A program made the translations under genes and the position numbers. Shown in pieces: positions 18,683 to 29,791 of a stretch of 41,709 nucleotides of DNA (the first letter of the stretch is position 1; each line of letters starts with the position of its first letter). The notes under the pieces are model-generated. The model was not told the origin of the DNA, ran no database searches, and saw only the letters and a list, made by a program, of their open reading frames with translations. Location of the stretch: the NCBI GenBank assembly GCA_003427395.1, contig BFEA01000291.1, forward strand, positions 470,271 through 511,979, written 5' to 3'. The stretch is from Chara braunii. Lineage: Eukaryota > Streptophyta > Charophyceae > Charales > Characeae.

Positions 18683-18707
18683 CCTAAACCCTAAACCCTA
18701 AACCCTC
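18683..18707. repeat. telomere-like tract CCTAAACCCTAAACCCTAAACCCT
   Basis: Three and a half exact CCCTAAA units next to an N (18708). On the LINE's sense (minus) strand this reads as TTTAGGG repeats downstream of its ORF2. Confidence 0.92.
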
Positions 18708-19177
18708 NACCTATGCCCTCCAAACCAGCCTTCCTCTNAGCCGATCTTGCTCGCATGTCCTCCTTTTCTGCGTTGCTCCTCTCTCTCCTGTTTTCTCTTT
18801 CTTGTCCCATCCAGCCTACAAAAGCTTCCACTGCATCCAAAGTTCCTGCTGCGTCTTTCTTCCGTATGGCCCATAAAAAATTCTGCTGCGTCAGAAATAG
18901 TCCCTTCGAGGGTTCTGCCTCCTTGGAAGTTCTGCTGCATCAGAAGGTGTGCTGATTCAAGAGTTCTGCTGTCACCATAGTTAGCCCTTCAACAGTTCTG
19001 CTGTATCTCCCTGCCGCCTGACCCGTAGAGTCACTTTTCCTGGTGCGTTTAGGCTCGGTCCTTTCCACCTTCCAAGCTTGCTCAGGGATGTTAGTTCGGT
19101 GGGGCTATTCCAAGGGTTATTCGGGGAAAGGAGACGGGAAGAGGTACTTGGTGAAGGTGCGTGAATCCCTTGTCGTG

Positions 19178-20467
19178 TCAATCCCAGCCCTGAAACTGCA
19201 GAGTTCCTTTCTTTATCTTTGCCACTCTGTTTTCGTAGAGCCAGATTTTCTCAAACCCCTTCTGTCTCACTTTACGCTTTTCTGGCTGTGTAAGCCTCTG
19301 TTGTTCTTTTTGTTCCTTCGCCCATCGTGCTCTGATTTCTGTTTGTATGTTGGATTTTACTTCTTCCCATCTTTCTTCCATGCTTGGGAATTGACTGTCC
19401 AGAGTGCCCTTGCACCTTGCTTTCCATATTACCCAAAGGGTCGATCTCCTCCACAGATCTGCCAAGTGAATTTCCTCTTCTTCCAGGTCAGTGTCCTCAG
19501 TTCTTCCCGTCAGTAGGTAGTTTATTCCTGAGGGAAACGTGCGGCTTGTCACCTTATTCCATGCCTTTTTTGTTCTGTCTCATATTTCTTGGGCTCGTTG
19601 GCAGAGTGAAAAGCAATGTATCATGGACTCTTCTATGTTCTCATTACACACTTTGCACCATGCTGATTGAGGTTGGATGTCTTCTTGTCGTCTTCTGTTA
19701 CTGAGCCATTGGTTGACAGGTACCGCCCAGTAAATCATGAGCCATTGCAGGCTACTAATTCTTGCCGGCCTTATGCTGGCGAACCTGGACCAGGGTATTG
19801 GGCCTGCCCAACCTGCGTTTTCTCCTGCATTTTTCTTCCATCTATCGTTGATTACTAATGAAGGGTCCTTGGTGACATTCAGTAATCTGTATCCCGCTCT
19901 TACCTCATAATTGTGCAGGTAGGTGAGTTTCTTGGCTCTTCCTCTTCTGCCCGGGACATACCACCCCCATTCCGCTGGGTCCACTTCTAGTTCCTCGATG
20001 CTTCGTTCCGGTCTATAGATCCAGACGTCCCTCTGCACTTGTTCGGTCTGTGGACTTCCTTTGTGATTGTTTTTGGGCGTACAAGCTCTAACTTTTTTTA
20101 GGGTCGCGAGTTCCATTGTTACCCTTGGCTCTAGTATTTTCTCTGGTTTCACCCATGTTTTGTGAGTATCTATTAGCTCCCATGCTTCGAACTCTGCCTT
20201 CCCTTTCCCCGCTTCCAGCATTTTGGTCAGCTTGTATCCTACGTGCGGTATACTTGTGCCTCTCTCTGTGGCCCATTCCCCTGTGCTCCATTTGGTTCCA
20301 GATTTTAGCAAAAGCTCCCATTTTAGCGGGATGCTGTTGAGCAAATTTTCCGGTTGATTTCTCAGGTTGTGTATTCCTTTAAGATTGGTTCTCAATTCTT
20401 GTGCAGTGCACCATCTGTTCTCTTCTTCCTTCCAAAGATGTTCCACTTTCCATACGCCTTTACCCAC
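19178..20467 (-). other. LINE ORF2 C-terminal region with zf-RVT
   Basis: Contains WLSNRRR, then WCKVCNENIEESMIHCFSLC, the C-X2-C..H-X3-C pattern of the zf-RVT domain found after the RT in plant L1 elements, followed by LWVIWKARC. A TGA at 19580-19582 separates the finger from the last 124 codons. Confidence 0.8.
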
Positions 20468-20497
20468 CCATTTTCTCCACTGTCTGCCCTTGGAGTT

Positions 20498-22655
20498 CTA
20501 CGACCAAACATTGTTATGCTGGTCCCTCAGAAGCGGGTTACCGAAAAGGGGTTGTGTCAAAACCTCTTCTCTTATTCGCGGAGTTCTGATTTTTTGCGGG
20601 AAACATCCCCTCCAGTGTTTTATCAGAGTGGCCCAGTGTTCACTGGGAGGGTCCTTATCATTCAACTGATTCCTTCCTCCCTTTCTTGTTGGAGTCCATG
20701 CTGGGTTGAGTAGCCAATGGTATCCTTCTATGCTGGGATCCACTTTGAAGGGGACCAGGTTACGGATCTGGTGCAACGCCATGTTGTGCCATGGAAGCTC
20801 CCTGTTGAAGATAACTTTGACTATCCACTTTATTTGTAGTGCCTGAAATTGGGACGCTGGGTTCAATACGCCTAGTCCCCCTTGGGTTTTTGGCCTCGTT
20901 ACGTATTTCCATGAAACTTTGGTGATGTACTTGTCCTTATCCGCTTTGCCTGTCCATAGATAGGCTTCGATCTTCTTTTTGAGGTTGGCAAAGAAAGCTG
21001 GCGGTGGGTTCCATAGTGAGGCTGTGTACCATCCCATTGATAAGATTGAGGCGTTGAGCACTAAAACTCTCCCCATGAGCAACACGTGGGTTGTTTGCCA
21101 TCCCATCATCTTGTTGGTCATCTTAACCAGAAGGCTGGTGCCTGCAGCTTCATCAACCCCCCTCTCTGAAACTTGGATACCCAAGAAGCGTACCGGACTG
21201 TGAGAATCCAGCCATTGTAGGCCCCGGGTTTCTTGGGTTGGTTGCGGAGGGTATGATGGGGACAGCCACCAACCTACTGTTTTGTTCCAGTTTATCTTCA
21301 TTTCAGAGGCTAGCTGGAAAGCTTGCATGGCTTTTGTAAGCGCGAGAAAGGACGAATCGGAGGCTCTGATTAGGACATTTAGATCGTCCGCAAATAGCAT
21401 TACTGTGGGGATATCTAACGGTCTATCATCGTGGTTGGCTGATAATCTCTCTATCAAGGGGTCTTTTCGAAGGAATGCTGCAATTGCTTCCATCACGAAC
21501 AGGAAAACTGGAGCTGCCAACGGGTCTCCTTGCCTAACCGATCTCGTAATTCTGTATTTTTCTGACAAGTGGCCATTGATCTGAACCATCCCTCTTGCAT
21601 CTCCATAAAGCACCCTTATCCATTTCCTGAAGTTCGGCCCAACTCCCATTTTTTACATGCTTAGTTGTAGGAAGTCCCAGTTGACCTGGTCATAGGCCTT
21701 TTCGAAATCGAAGAATAGTATGGTTGCTTTAACTTTTTTATCTTTAATTATTTTGGTAGCTTCATTCAAGCAGACTACATTATCTAGTATGTATCTACCG
21801 GGGATGAAACCTGTTTGATTTAAATGGAAGCATTTATCTGTGACGTTGCGTATCCTATTGGCCAGTGTTTTTGCCATAATTTTGTAGATTACTGGTAGGA
21901 GGTTTATTGGCCTATAGTTCCTTATGTCCTCCCTTTCCCCTTTCTTATAAAGCAGAGTTACTACTCCGGTGCTGACCTCTTCTCCGAGGGAACCAATCTC
22001 GAACGCCTTTTGGAAGAAGGCTGTCACTTTCTCGCCCATGATGTGCCAATTGGCCTGCCAAANCTTCTCCGAGGGAACCAATCTCGAACGCCTTTTGGAA
22101 GAAGGCTGTCACTTTCTCGCCCATGATGTGCCAATTGGCCTGCCAAAACTCTTTTGGTAGGCCATCCAGACCCGGAGTTTTGTTCGGTTGCATGCTCTTG
22201 AGGGCTTCGTAGATTTCTGTTTGGGTAATTTCCTTATCTAGGTAATCTATTGCTTCTTGTTTTAGGCTTTTATCCAGATGTTTCAAGAACTTTTCTCTTG
22301 CTCTCTGAGTGTTGCTGTTTTCCCTTGGGTCGGTTTTGGATGTGTACAGATCTTGGTAAAAGTCTGTTGCTACCTTTAGCATTGGTTCTTGTGCCGTTTG
22401 TATTGTGCCTGTGGGGTCTCTCAGCCCATGAATTCTGTTATTTCTGCGGTTTGCCTTAATCTTCTGGAAAAAGTATTTCGTCATAGCTTCATTGCTTTCC
22501 CAGTCCTTTACCTTTGCTCTAATGGCTAGGCCTTGTCTCCTCCAATCTGCCCATTGTCTGAGTTTTGTCCTAGCTTCCCCCAACAGTTGTTCGTAGAGTG
22601 TGTCCCCTGGGTTGGCTATAAGGTTGAATTTTGCTAGCTCTACTATTACCTCCAC
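20498..22655 (-). other. LINE ORF2 reverse transcriptase domain
   Basis: Blocks include PNKTPGLDGLPKEFW, NYRPINLLPVIYKI, FFDFEKAYDQVNWDFL (motif A), SVRQGDPLAAPVFLFV (motif B) and MLFADDLNV (motif C, catalytic Asp pair intact). A TAA lies between motifs A and B. The 84-bp duplication with N falls between PKEFW and NYRPI. Confidence 0.92.
21979..22147. other. false tandem duplication around one N (assembly)
   Basis: 21979-22062 and 22064-22147 are the same 84 bp (CTTCTCCGAGGGAACC.. to ..GGCCTGCCAAA), separated by N at 22063. Removing 85 bp restores the ORF2 frame, so two overlapping contig ends were abutted rather than merged. Confidence 0.92.
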
Positions 22656-22772
22656 GCTTTCTTGTCTTGCCTTCCTTCTTCTAGCCTCATTGCTCGAGAA
22701 GCCGCTTGCCCAGTCACTTACGGATCTAGTCGTCTCCGGGAGATCAGTCCAGATTTCACCTTCTTTGAAGCC

Positions 22773-23687
22773 TTACGTTAGCTCCTTCCATTTGTCTTGG
22801 ATGCCCTGCTTGAAGGAGTCTGTGCTGAGGAAGGACGTATTTAATTTGAAAAAGCTCCTTCCTGGGGAGCTATCCAAGGTTAATTCTAACGTAATAGTGA
22901 TTGGGTTATGGTCGAAACCTGTGTAGTGGGGTAGTCTTCCTATTGTGCAGTCTATGATTGCTCCTTCAAGCGATTCGGAAATGAGAAAGAAGTTTATTCT
23001 TGAGAACGAAGTTCTGCCTTGAGTGGTCTTCCTAATGCAAGTGTAATCCTTTTTGTCCGGGTAAAGCATTCTATAAGGGTCTTTAAGACTATTTTCTGTC
23101 GTGAGTTGTGTCAGGGATGCTGCGGCTGGGTCTTGAGAGATTTCTTCCGCCCAGGATATTCTGTCCAAAAGTGGGTTTTGGATTGTATTCCAATCCCCTA
23201 CTATGATTGACTGTGATTGTTGGTGGGTTAGGCTTTTAACCTCTTCTAAGAAATCCACTTTTTCCGAGGGGGAGTTCGGCGCGTATATATTTAGGATTGA
23301 TAGCTCTTCACCCCTGTACGACAACTCTATTTTGGCCCACCTTCCTTTTGGTTGGTCTACTGCTACTGAGTTGACTCGTATAAACTGCGCTGCCTCCAAA
23401 TTACCATGAGTGAGAATGAGTACTCCCGCTGATGCCTGTTGTGGACTATATGCTACCACTTCCGTCTCACTATTCCTTAATCTTCTGACAAACTCATTTT
23501 TAATTGACTTGTGCTGTTCCGAGTTGGTGAGGTGAGTCTCTTGTAGGCATAGCACATCCGGGGGGTTGTTACTGCTCCAACCCGTAGTGTTGAGAAAGCA
23601 ATGCCATTTTTCTGGATTAGAAAAGATGGTTGCCAGACCTTTGACATTCCAAGATTGGATTTTCAGGTCCCCCCTTCTGTCCTTCAT
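22773..23687 (-). other. LINE ORF2 AP-endonuclease domain
   Basis: L1-type endonuclease blocks in order: SWNVKGL (Asn), VLCLQETH (Glu), ILNIYAPN (Tyr), VGDWNTI (Asp/Asn), SRINFFLIS and FDHNPI (His). Two expected catalytic or structural residues differ: the Asp of the RID block is Asn here, and the Ser of SDH is Phe. The domain ends at the first in-frame TAA. Confidence 0.88.
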
Positions 23688-23730
23688 TGCTTATGTATCA
23701 TATTATTGTGTTTGACTTGTTTGTGTCAAT

Positions 23731-24411
23731 TTAGGTTGAGGAACTGCTTCCTGGTTCATCCTCATAAGGGTAGAGAAGGGACAGCAACTCTTCTTCCCCC
23801 ATTGAGAGTATTCCATCCTTCACTAAGGAGGCTAGTGCTGTTGCATTTTGGGCTCTGGTTGTTTCATTACCCAAGGTTGTGACTGGTAGGGCTGCCATCC
23901 ACCACCAGGTTCTCCATCGGTAGCCCTCCATCAATTTTGTTTCTTGGTCGCAGCATACCAGGATTGGCCTTGCATCGTATGGACTAGTGGACTTCCCTTC
24001 GTCCATGTCCAACATGTCGATTTGTCCGCTCTGTTCTGCGTTTGGGTCTTTTCCTGTTAGTCCCATAATTTTGGATCCCTTTCCCTTGCAGATTTTACTC
24101 AGCAGCATCTCCTTCTTTTGCCCCTTCTGCACTCTGGGAATTGTGAGATCGCTGCTGATTGCAACATTCCATTGGCCCCCCTGTGGGTCAAATTTTATGG
24201 GAATCACTGCCCTGGATGGTATGAGCGTGCTTGCTTCCTTTCTTGCCCTTTCCCAGAAACCCGCGTATGCTTTGAGGTGGAGGTCCTCCACTGCCACCGT
24301 TCGCAGGGACATTTCCCTGTTCAGGTCTGAAAGTCTTTCACATTGTGCATAAAGTGCCTCCTCTTGGATGTTCAACAGCGCTATGCGGTCGCTTCCCTGA
24401 TTGGATTTTGT
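23731..24411 (-). pseudogene. LINE ORF1, C-terminal part or linker ORF
   Basis: Open from after a TAA (24412-24414) to 23731. It includes RIALLNIQEEALYAQCERLS, YAGFWERARKEAS and WRTWWWMAALPVTTLGNE. It ends 43 bp before the ORF2 start, as expected for the end of ORF1. No known domain recognised. Confidence 0.55.
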
Positions 24412-24897
24412 TTACCCCTGTTGTTCCTTTTGTCCATTCAGGGAGAGTGTAGGCCTGTACTTGGGCAGTTTGGATCTGTTGGTCTGCGATTTTTCCCTCG
24501 CTGCATTGTTGTTCCCCTCATCTATCTCCATCTCCTGATTCTCCTTTGTTGAACTGTATTTTTCTCCCAGGAGTGCAGCCAATTATGTCTCCCTTTCCAA
24601 GGGAGCGAAAGGATTTTCTGTGAGAGGGATGGCCTGCGTCGGGTTGTTTGCTGTTGCTGCTTGTCTGTTCCTTTGTTCCTCTCTGTGCAGGATCAGCTGC
24701 AGGTCATATTTGTCCTGCCTTTCCTTCTCGAATTTCTGTATGAAGCTCGGTATCTCGTTTTCTTGTCACTCAGCCCACGGGTAATACTTCGCCTCATCCC
24801 CGTCCTGTTCCTCTGCTGCTTCATCTCTGTCACAAGCCCCCTCTAGGTGCTTTCTCTTCCCCCCCATTGCTGGCGTCTAGCTGTCTGTTCTAGCTTC

Positions 24898-25204
24898 TCA
24901 CGGAAGGGTGGTCGTCCCTTCTTTTTGTTCTGTCCCAGCCATGCTTTCCCCTTGCCCCTGCCCTGCTTTGGTTTGTCCCTTCTGCGTTCTTCTAGTGTAA
25001 GTCCTTTGTTTCTGCAGGTCTTCTTTGTTCCTTTCCAGATCTTGGTTCCGTCGGACTGCTTCTACCCAATTTTTTTTCGGTGACCTCTTGGAGTGACTGC
25101 AAATCTGCAAGCAGGTCATTCTCCCAAATCTCCTGTTTCAATGAATCCACGTTTATCATTGGATCACTGGTGAAACATTTGGGCGATTTCTTCTCCACCT
25201 TCAA
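24898..25204 (-). pseudogene. LINE ORF1, middle part (frameshifted)
   Basis: Reads KVEKKSPKCFTSDPMINVDS and LQSLQEVTEKKLG in one frame (25204 downward). It then switches at an A run near 25075 to WVEAVRRNQDLERNKEDLQK in another frame, ending at 24898. Lys/Glu/Gln-rich, coiled-coil-like. The two shifts show decay of ORF1. Confidence 0.6.
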
Positions 25205-26196
25205 AGTTTGTCATCTGCTGTCATACGGCGGGTAGACGTCTGGTCGGGGTGTTGGATCGCTATCCAGCGTCCAGACCCAGTCTCAGGAGTCTCTAGGTTG
25301 TCATTGAACACCCAACCTGCATACTGTGCACTCGGGATGTACCAGTAACCTTTCTTTTCTGCTACCTCCTGTAGGTTCGCTGTTTTCAGCGTCTTGGGCT
25401 TGGCGTTTTCTCTGACCTTGGGGCAGCTTGAGTCTGTTCCCAGGTGTCCTCTCTGTCTGCATTTGAAGCAGAGAGGGTTGGACTTGCTGGACACCGTGAT
25501 TCTGATGATTCTGTTTTCCTGCTCAAAGAACCGTTCTTCTGGTGTGAAAGGGGCGGGACTGTTTCCTGTGTCCAAGATTATGGTCATTTGATTGTGCTGT
25601 GGTGTGAGGAAGTCCGGGGTGGACACTATCCAGTGTGATTCCTTGTAGTGTCCATATTCCATTTTCACCCTTTCTTTGATGCAGCCGTGCATTCCTTCCG
25701 GCACGTTGTCAAATTGCATCCAAAAATGTTTTTTTAACAGGTCCTGTCTGTATTTGAAGGGTGTTTGTTGATATTCCATTGCCTGTTTCCAAGGGTGAAC
25801 TGTAACCACCGACGAATTGCATGTGAGGCATTTATTCTTTAGAAAGGTTGCCAGTGACTCCTCCATGTACAACACCATGATGACGTTCCGTGACCTTGGG
25901 TGGAAGGACACCTTGGGGTCTGTTCCCTGGATCGGTTCCAGGCTCTTTAGTTTTTCCCAGATCCATTTCAACTTCGTTTGTCTATCCAGCTCCTGACTCT
26001 TCGTCGCAAATGTGAACAGTACGGCATGCTTTTTGTGTAACTCCTCCTGCTTCTCTGTGAGTTCTTTGGGACATTGATAGATTACTACTTCTTCTTGGTT
26101 GTCTCCTCCCTGATCGATTACTTCAGTTATTTTGGTCAGCGATGTCCTTGTTTGTTCAGCTAGCCAATTCTGTGTTTCGATTCCCCTGCCTTCCAT
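25201..26196 (-). pseudogene. LINE ORF1, N-terminal part (RRM/DUF4283-like, CCHC)
   Basis: 331 codons starting MEGRGIETQNWLAEQTRTSL. The middle part (VHPWKQAMEY..KKHFWMQFDNVPEGM) resembles the RRM-like DUF4283 region of plant L1 ORF1 proteins. A zinc knuckle CFKCRQRGHLGTDSSC (C-X2-C-X4-H-X6-C) follows near residue 255. It is expected to bind the element RNA in the RNP. The frame ends at TGA 25201-25203, and coding-like sequence continues in another frame. Confidence 0.8.
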
Positions 26197-26290
26197 TGAC
26201 GCTTGAGGTCCCTTGTTCCCTGTTCCAGTTAGTGGTTTAATGTCTGGACGTACAGTGTGTGAAAGATGGGGCTCAGACAGTGGAGGGGTA

Positions 26291-28000
26291 CTCAGATGTT
26301 AATCTCCGTGTGGTTTGGGTCTGAGGGGGGGCGGGGTGGGGGGGGGGAACGTGCAGACGGTGGGGGTCGAACAAAGTTAGATTTGAAAACAGGGTAAGGA
26401 AGGTTCGAGGTAGGGGGAGTGATCGGAAATGTAACAGAATAAATTAACGAAGGGGGTGGGGAACCGGGTGGGGAGGAAGGTGGCTCGTGTTGGGTATGTG
26501 TTGGGAGCTCAGTCGAAGAAACAGGGATGTGGGTGTGTGTGGCGAGAAGGGATCGTGAGTGGGGTGAGGACAAAAAGGGGGTTCCGTAGACGAGCTAGGG
26601 GGGATGGATGACTGAAAAGGGGGGTGGGAGATGGTTGGGGGTGACGTGGACGGGCGGGTTGTCTGGGCCTGTTGGAGGGGGGATCGTGTGGCTAGGTGGG
26701 GGTCTCTGGAAAGGAGAGGTATCCGACCCGGAGTAAGCTGTGATCCAATCGGGGGTGCGGCAGGCTCGAGTTTGAGTGAAAGACGAGATGAGGAGTGAAT
26801 TAGAAACGCAGAGGATCCAAGGGGGGGTACGTGTGGGGTTGAGGTTACGTTTAAAAAAGTGGGGACTGGGAAGGAAACGGGAGTAGGGTTATGGTGGGTT
26901 CGGGTGGGAGTTGGGTGGGGACAGAGATGGCTCTGGATCACGATCGAAGTGTGCAATGGGTGGTGGGGGGAGGGTGAGGCGGGGGGGGGGGGGGGGGATG
27001 GGGGGGGGGGTTCCGTGGGAGAGGTAGGATGCCGGCTGCGATCCAATCGGGGAAGAGGCCGGTTCGATTTTGGGGAGGCACGAGATCGGGATCGAGTTTG
27101 GATCGCGGTGGGCTCGGGAGGGAAACGCGTGGGGTTGAGGTTACATTCAAGAGGGGGACTGGGCTGGAATCGGGAATGGGGTTGAGGTGGGGTCGGGTGG
27201 GAGCTGGGTAGGAATGGAAATGGATCTGGATCGCGATCGAAGTGTGAGGTAGGTGGCGGGGGGGATTGAGGCGGGGAGGTGAAGTGGAATGGAAAATTCC
27301 GGGGGAGGGGTTGGATGCAAGCCGAGGTGGGATGGGATCTATTCGTGGTGGAGTCCTCTCGGGGGTTGGGTGGAGTTGAAACGGGTGCAGGGTAGGATAG
27401 AGGTTGTAGTCGGGATGAGCTCAGGATGAAATTATACGATCGGGGTTGGGTTGGTTGGGTGTGGGGTCGTGGATCGTGGTCCGTGTCAGAAAGGAATGGG
27501 GTGGGATCGGCAAGCGATGATGGGGGGATTGGTAACGAGATCTGGATGGGGTCCGGAATCTAGCATGGGTTGGGAGCGGGGGCGGGGGTGGTAGCGGGGT
27601 CGGGGTGGGATCGGGGCAGTGACGAGGTTGGGTCGGGATCGAAACCGGGAAGTGTTATATGCAGGACGGTCGTGTGAGTATGGTCGTGAGGAGTAAGGGG
27701 GATAGAGGGTGGGGAGAAAGGGGGAGGTGATATTTGATGTGGAGTAACTTGGATGGGTTGAAAGCGCTGGGGTGAAGTCGAGTGTGGCGTGAGCTCAACG
27801 AAGCTGGTCTAGACTGGTAAAATGCCGCGACAGACTTGGTATGAGTTCTAATGGGTGGATTCNCGACGGGGTGGGGTAGTGTTTGGGGACCAGGCAGGGA
27901 CGGGGTGGTGCCACCAGACGGGATCGGCTTGGGGGTGTCTGGGGGATTGGGTCGACTTCGGGCGTAAGTTGGGTCGGGAAAGAAGGTCGGGATGGGGCAG
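26291..28000. repeat. G-rich tract with two tandem ~295-bp units
   Basis: GTGGGGTTGAGGTTAC occurs at 26833 and 27129, TGGATC.CGATCGAAGTGTG at 26934 and 27227, and GATCCAATCGGGG at about 26742 and 27040. This defines a tandem unit of 293-296 bp over about 26690-27270. Beyond it the sequence stays G-rich with GGGGTCGG/GGGATCGG motifs. The minus-strand ORF at 26444-27046 is Pro/Ser/His-only low complexity. The tract lies directly upstream of LINE ORF1. N at 27863. Confidence 0.75.
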
Positions 28001-29023
28001 CGTTCTGGGTATGGACGGGGTCGAGGCCGTATCGAAGTTGGGGTCTGCGCGGTTGGTATTTGGGTACGAGGCTTGGATGGGTAGTATGGGACGGGTGCTG
28101 CAGTGGATCCTTGAGGAGATGAGGGGCGAGTCCAGATAGGGACAGGAATATGATTGCTAGCGCCTGGGCGAATTGCGCGCGTGGATTGTCAGTAGTATGT
28201 GAAGTCGAGGTGGTGGAGGGGGGAGGAGGGTGGGAAGAGAGGGGGGTTTGGGTATTGTCCAGATCTCACTTTGTCTTATTGTGGTCGTGCAGGGTTGCTG
28301 TGGCGCGGCGTGCTGTTGTGCTCATCGCTCCTGATATGGAAAGGTCTCAACGCTGCAGAGAAGAACGGCTGTTGGAAAGGGGACGTCGACCCTTGAGTGC
28401 GAGTTGAGGTCGGACCCTTACAGTATTGTCGTCTAGCTGTTCGATTGCTCCACACTTCTCTGCTCGCCAACAAAAACTCCTCCCATGGTCCGCGATCCGG
28501 CTGGGTGCATCGACACTCCTTTCTTCAAGTTGCTTGGTGGAGACTTGTTGTGAGCCTAGGCGTGCGCGCCTGGCGCGCGCGCATCGGCTTTCCTCTTCGG
28601 GGATGTGCGGCTATGGTTGGCTACTATGATTGAAGATGATGGGATGTTGTCGTTTCCAGAATCGGGCTCGAGGCAAAAGCTGTCGCCTCGCGAGGCTCCC
28701 ACTTTCGAATTCGGAAGCTTTGCCTGGTTGGCGCCCGTGTGGGCGCGGGAGTCCGGGGGACCGACTGGCGCGAAAATTAGCGCTGAAAATCTGCGCTAAC
28801 CGTAGGCGCGAGTGCTGAAAAAAATCCAGATCACGGCCTGTCAAGGAGGGGGAATTTGAAACTCGACATGAAGTCAGTTTTCCAGGCAATCTGACAGACT
28901 CATAGGTGCAACATACGGACATAGAGAATGCACATGCGCAATAGAAGCATACAGATCTCTGACAGAAGGTCGACAGGAGAAAAGAACAAGAGCTTCTGAG
29001 AGAGAATTATCTCAATTCACGTA

Positions 29024-29027
<4 letters not shown>
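28001..29027 (+). other. no gene recognised
   Basis: GC-rich sequence including alternating GCGCGC near 28563-28583 and a small inverted pair (TTAGCGC / GCGCTAA near 28776-28799). ORFs here are short and unlike known proteins. Confidence 0.5.
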
Positions 29028-29070
<43 letters not shown>

Positions 29071-29080
29071 CTCGTCGTGT

Positions 29081-29158
<78 letters not shown>

Positions 29159-29188
29159 GTGTCATTCTCTCTCTCGGTCTCTCTCGTC

Positions 29189-29256
<68 letters not shown>

Positions 29257-29282
29257 GTGTGTGTGTGTGTGTGTGTGTGTGT
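29028..29282 (+). repeat. compound (CT)n/(GT)n microsatellite
   Basis: Very long CT tracts interrupted by CGTCGTGT..ATT motifs (about 29073, 29156, 29188), ending in GTGT. Confidence 0.97.
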
Positions 29283-29400
29283 CTTGCTCTCTCTCTACAT
29301 TACCTCCCAAGTACACAGCTTCCAGTTGTCACTTTCCGATCCCCAAAGCTGGGATCCTGTTCTCTGTAATTTACCTTATCACTAGTCCTAATTCCCACGT

Positions 29401-29497
29401 TCCAGTTCCCAGTTCCCAGTTCCCAGTTCCCAGCACCTGACCCAGTTCCCAAGTTCCTAGTTCCCAGTTCCCAGTTCCCAAGTTCCTAGTTCCCATG
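29401..29497 (+). repeat. 7-bp tandem repeat (AGTTCCC)n
   Basis: About a dozen AGTTCCC/AGTTCCT units with small insertions; isolated units also occur up to the artifact at 29791. Confidence 0.9.
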
Positions 29498-29791
29498 GCT
29501 GAGTAGTTAGGAGCAGGATGCTAAGCGTTGTGTTGCTCGATTGGTTGGCCGATTTATTGATTGATTGATTCGTCCATAACTCCTTTTTTAATGGGTCCAT
29601 TGATTGATTGATGGGAGTGACAAAACTGTCTATCAAATGATTCAAATCAAACAACCCAGTTGCCAAGTTTCCATTTCCCACTTTCCTGTACCCCATTATT
29701 GTGCTGCCAGCAACGGCCCCTTCGTAGTAATCTACCTTGTCTCTGAAGGTCTGGACCCAGTTCCCAGTTCCCTAATCTCTGGGCCCAGTTC

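Larger units (their letters stand above)
19178..23687 (-). pseudogene. LINE ORF2 (endonuclease - reverse transcriptase - zf-RVT)
   Basis: Starts MKDRRGDLKIQSWNVKGLA at 23687 and runs to a stop at 19178-19180. The only breaks are stops at 22773-22775 (TAA), 21653-21655 (TAA), 20498-20500 (TAG) and 19580-19582 (TGA), all in the same frame, plus a +85-bp disturbance at 21979-22147. That disturbance is an assembly duplication (84 bp + N); without it the frame is continuous, about 1,474 codons, a little longer than typical plant L1 ORF2. The protein would nick target DNA and reverse-transcribe the element RNA. All four stops could come from C-to-T changes in Gln or Arg codons. Confidence 0.9.
18683..26290 (-). 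mobile_element. L1-like LINE retrotransposon, decayed
   Basis: Minus-strand order: ORF1 (RNA-binding, CCHC), short spacer, ORF2 (endonuclease, reverse transcriptase, zf-RVT), then ~500 bp of 3' sequence. ORF1 is frameshifted and ORF2 has four in-frame stops, so it is not autonomous now. No poly(A) (poly-T on +) is seen at the 3' side; the telomere-like tract at 18683-18707 may lie at or near the 3' end. The 5' limit is unclear, because G-rich tandem units follow from 26.3 to at least 27.3 kb. Ends are estimates. Confidence 0.85.

Noticed and set aside
20354-20713. + strand ORFs across 19-26 kb
   Set aside because: They are antisense shadows of the LINE ORF1/ORF2 frames on the minus strand.
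19178-23687. Stop-codon reassignment to explain in-frame TAA/TAG/TGA in ORF2
   Set aside because: All three stop types occur, REV3 ends normally at TAG, and a key endonuclease residue is also lost; decay is simpler.
26444-27046. 200-codon Pro/Ser/His-rich minus-strand ORF
   Set aside because: Produced by the G-rich tandem tract; low complexity and not conserved between the two tandem units.
28199-28640. Trp/Gly/Arg-rich ORFs at 28.2-28.6 kb
   Set aside because: Composition follows the G-rich DNA; frames are short and overlap on several phases without a preferred one.
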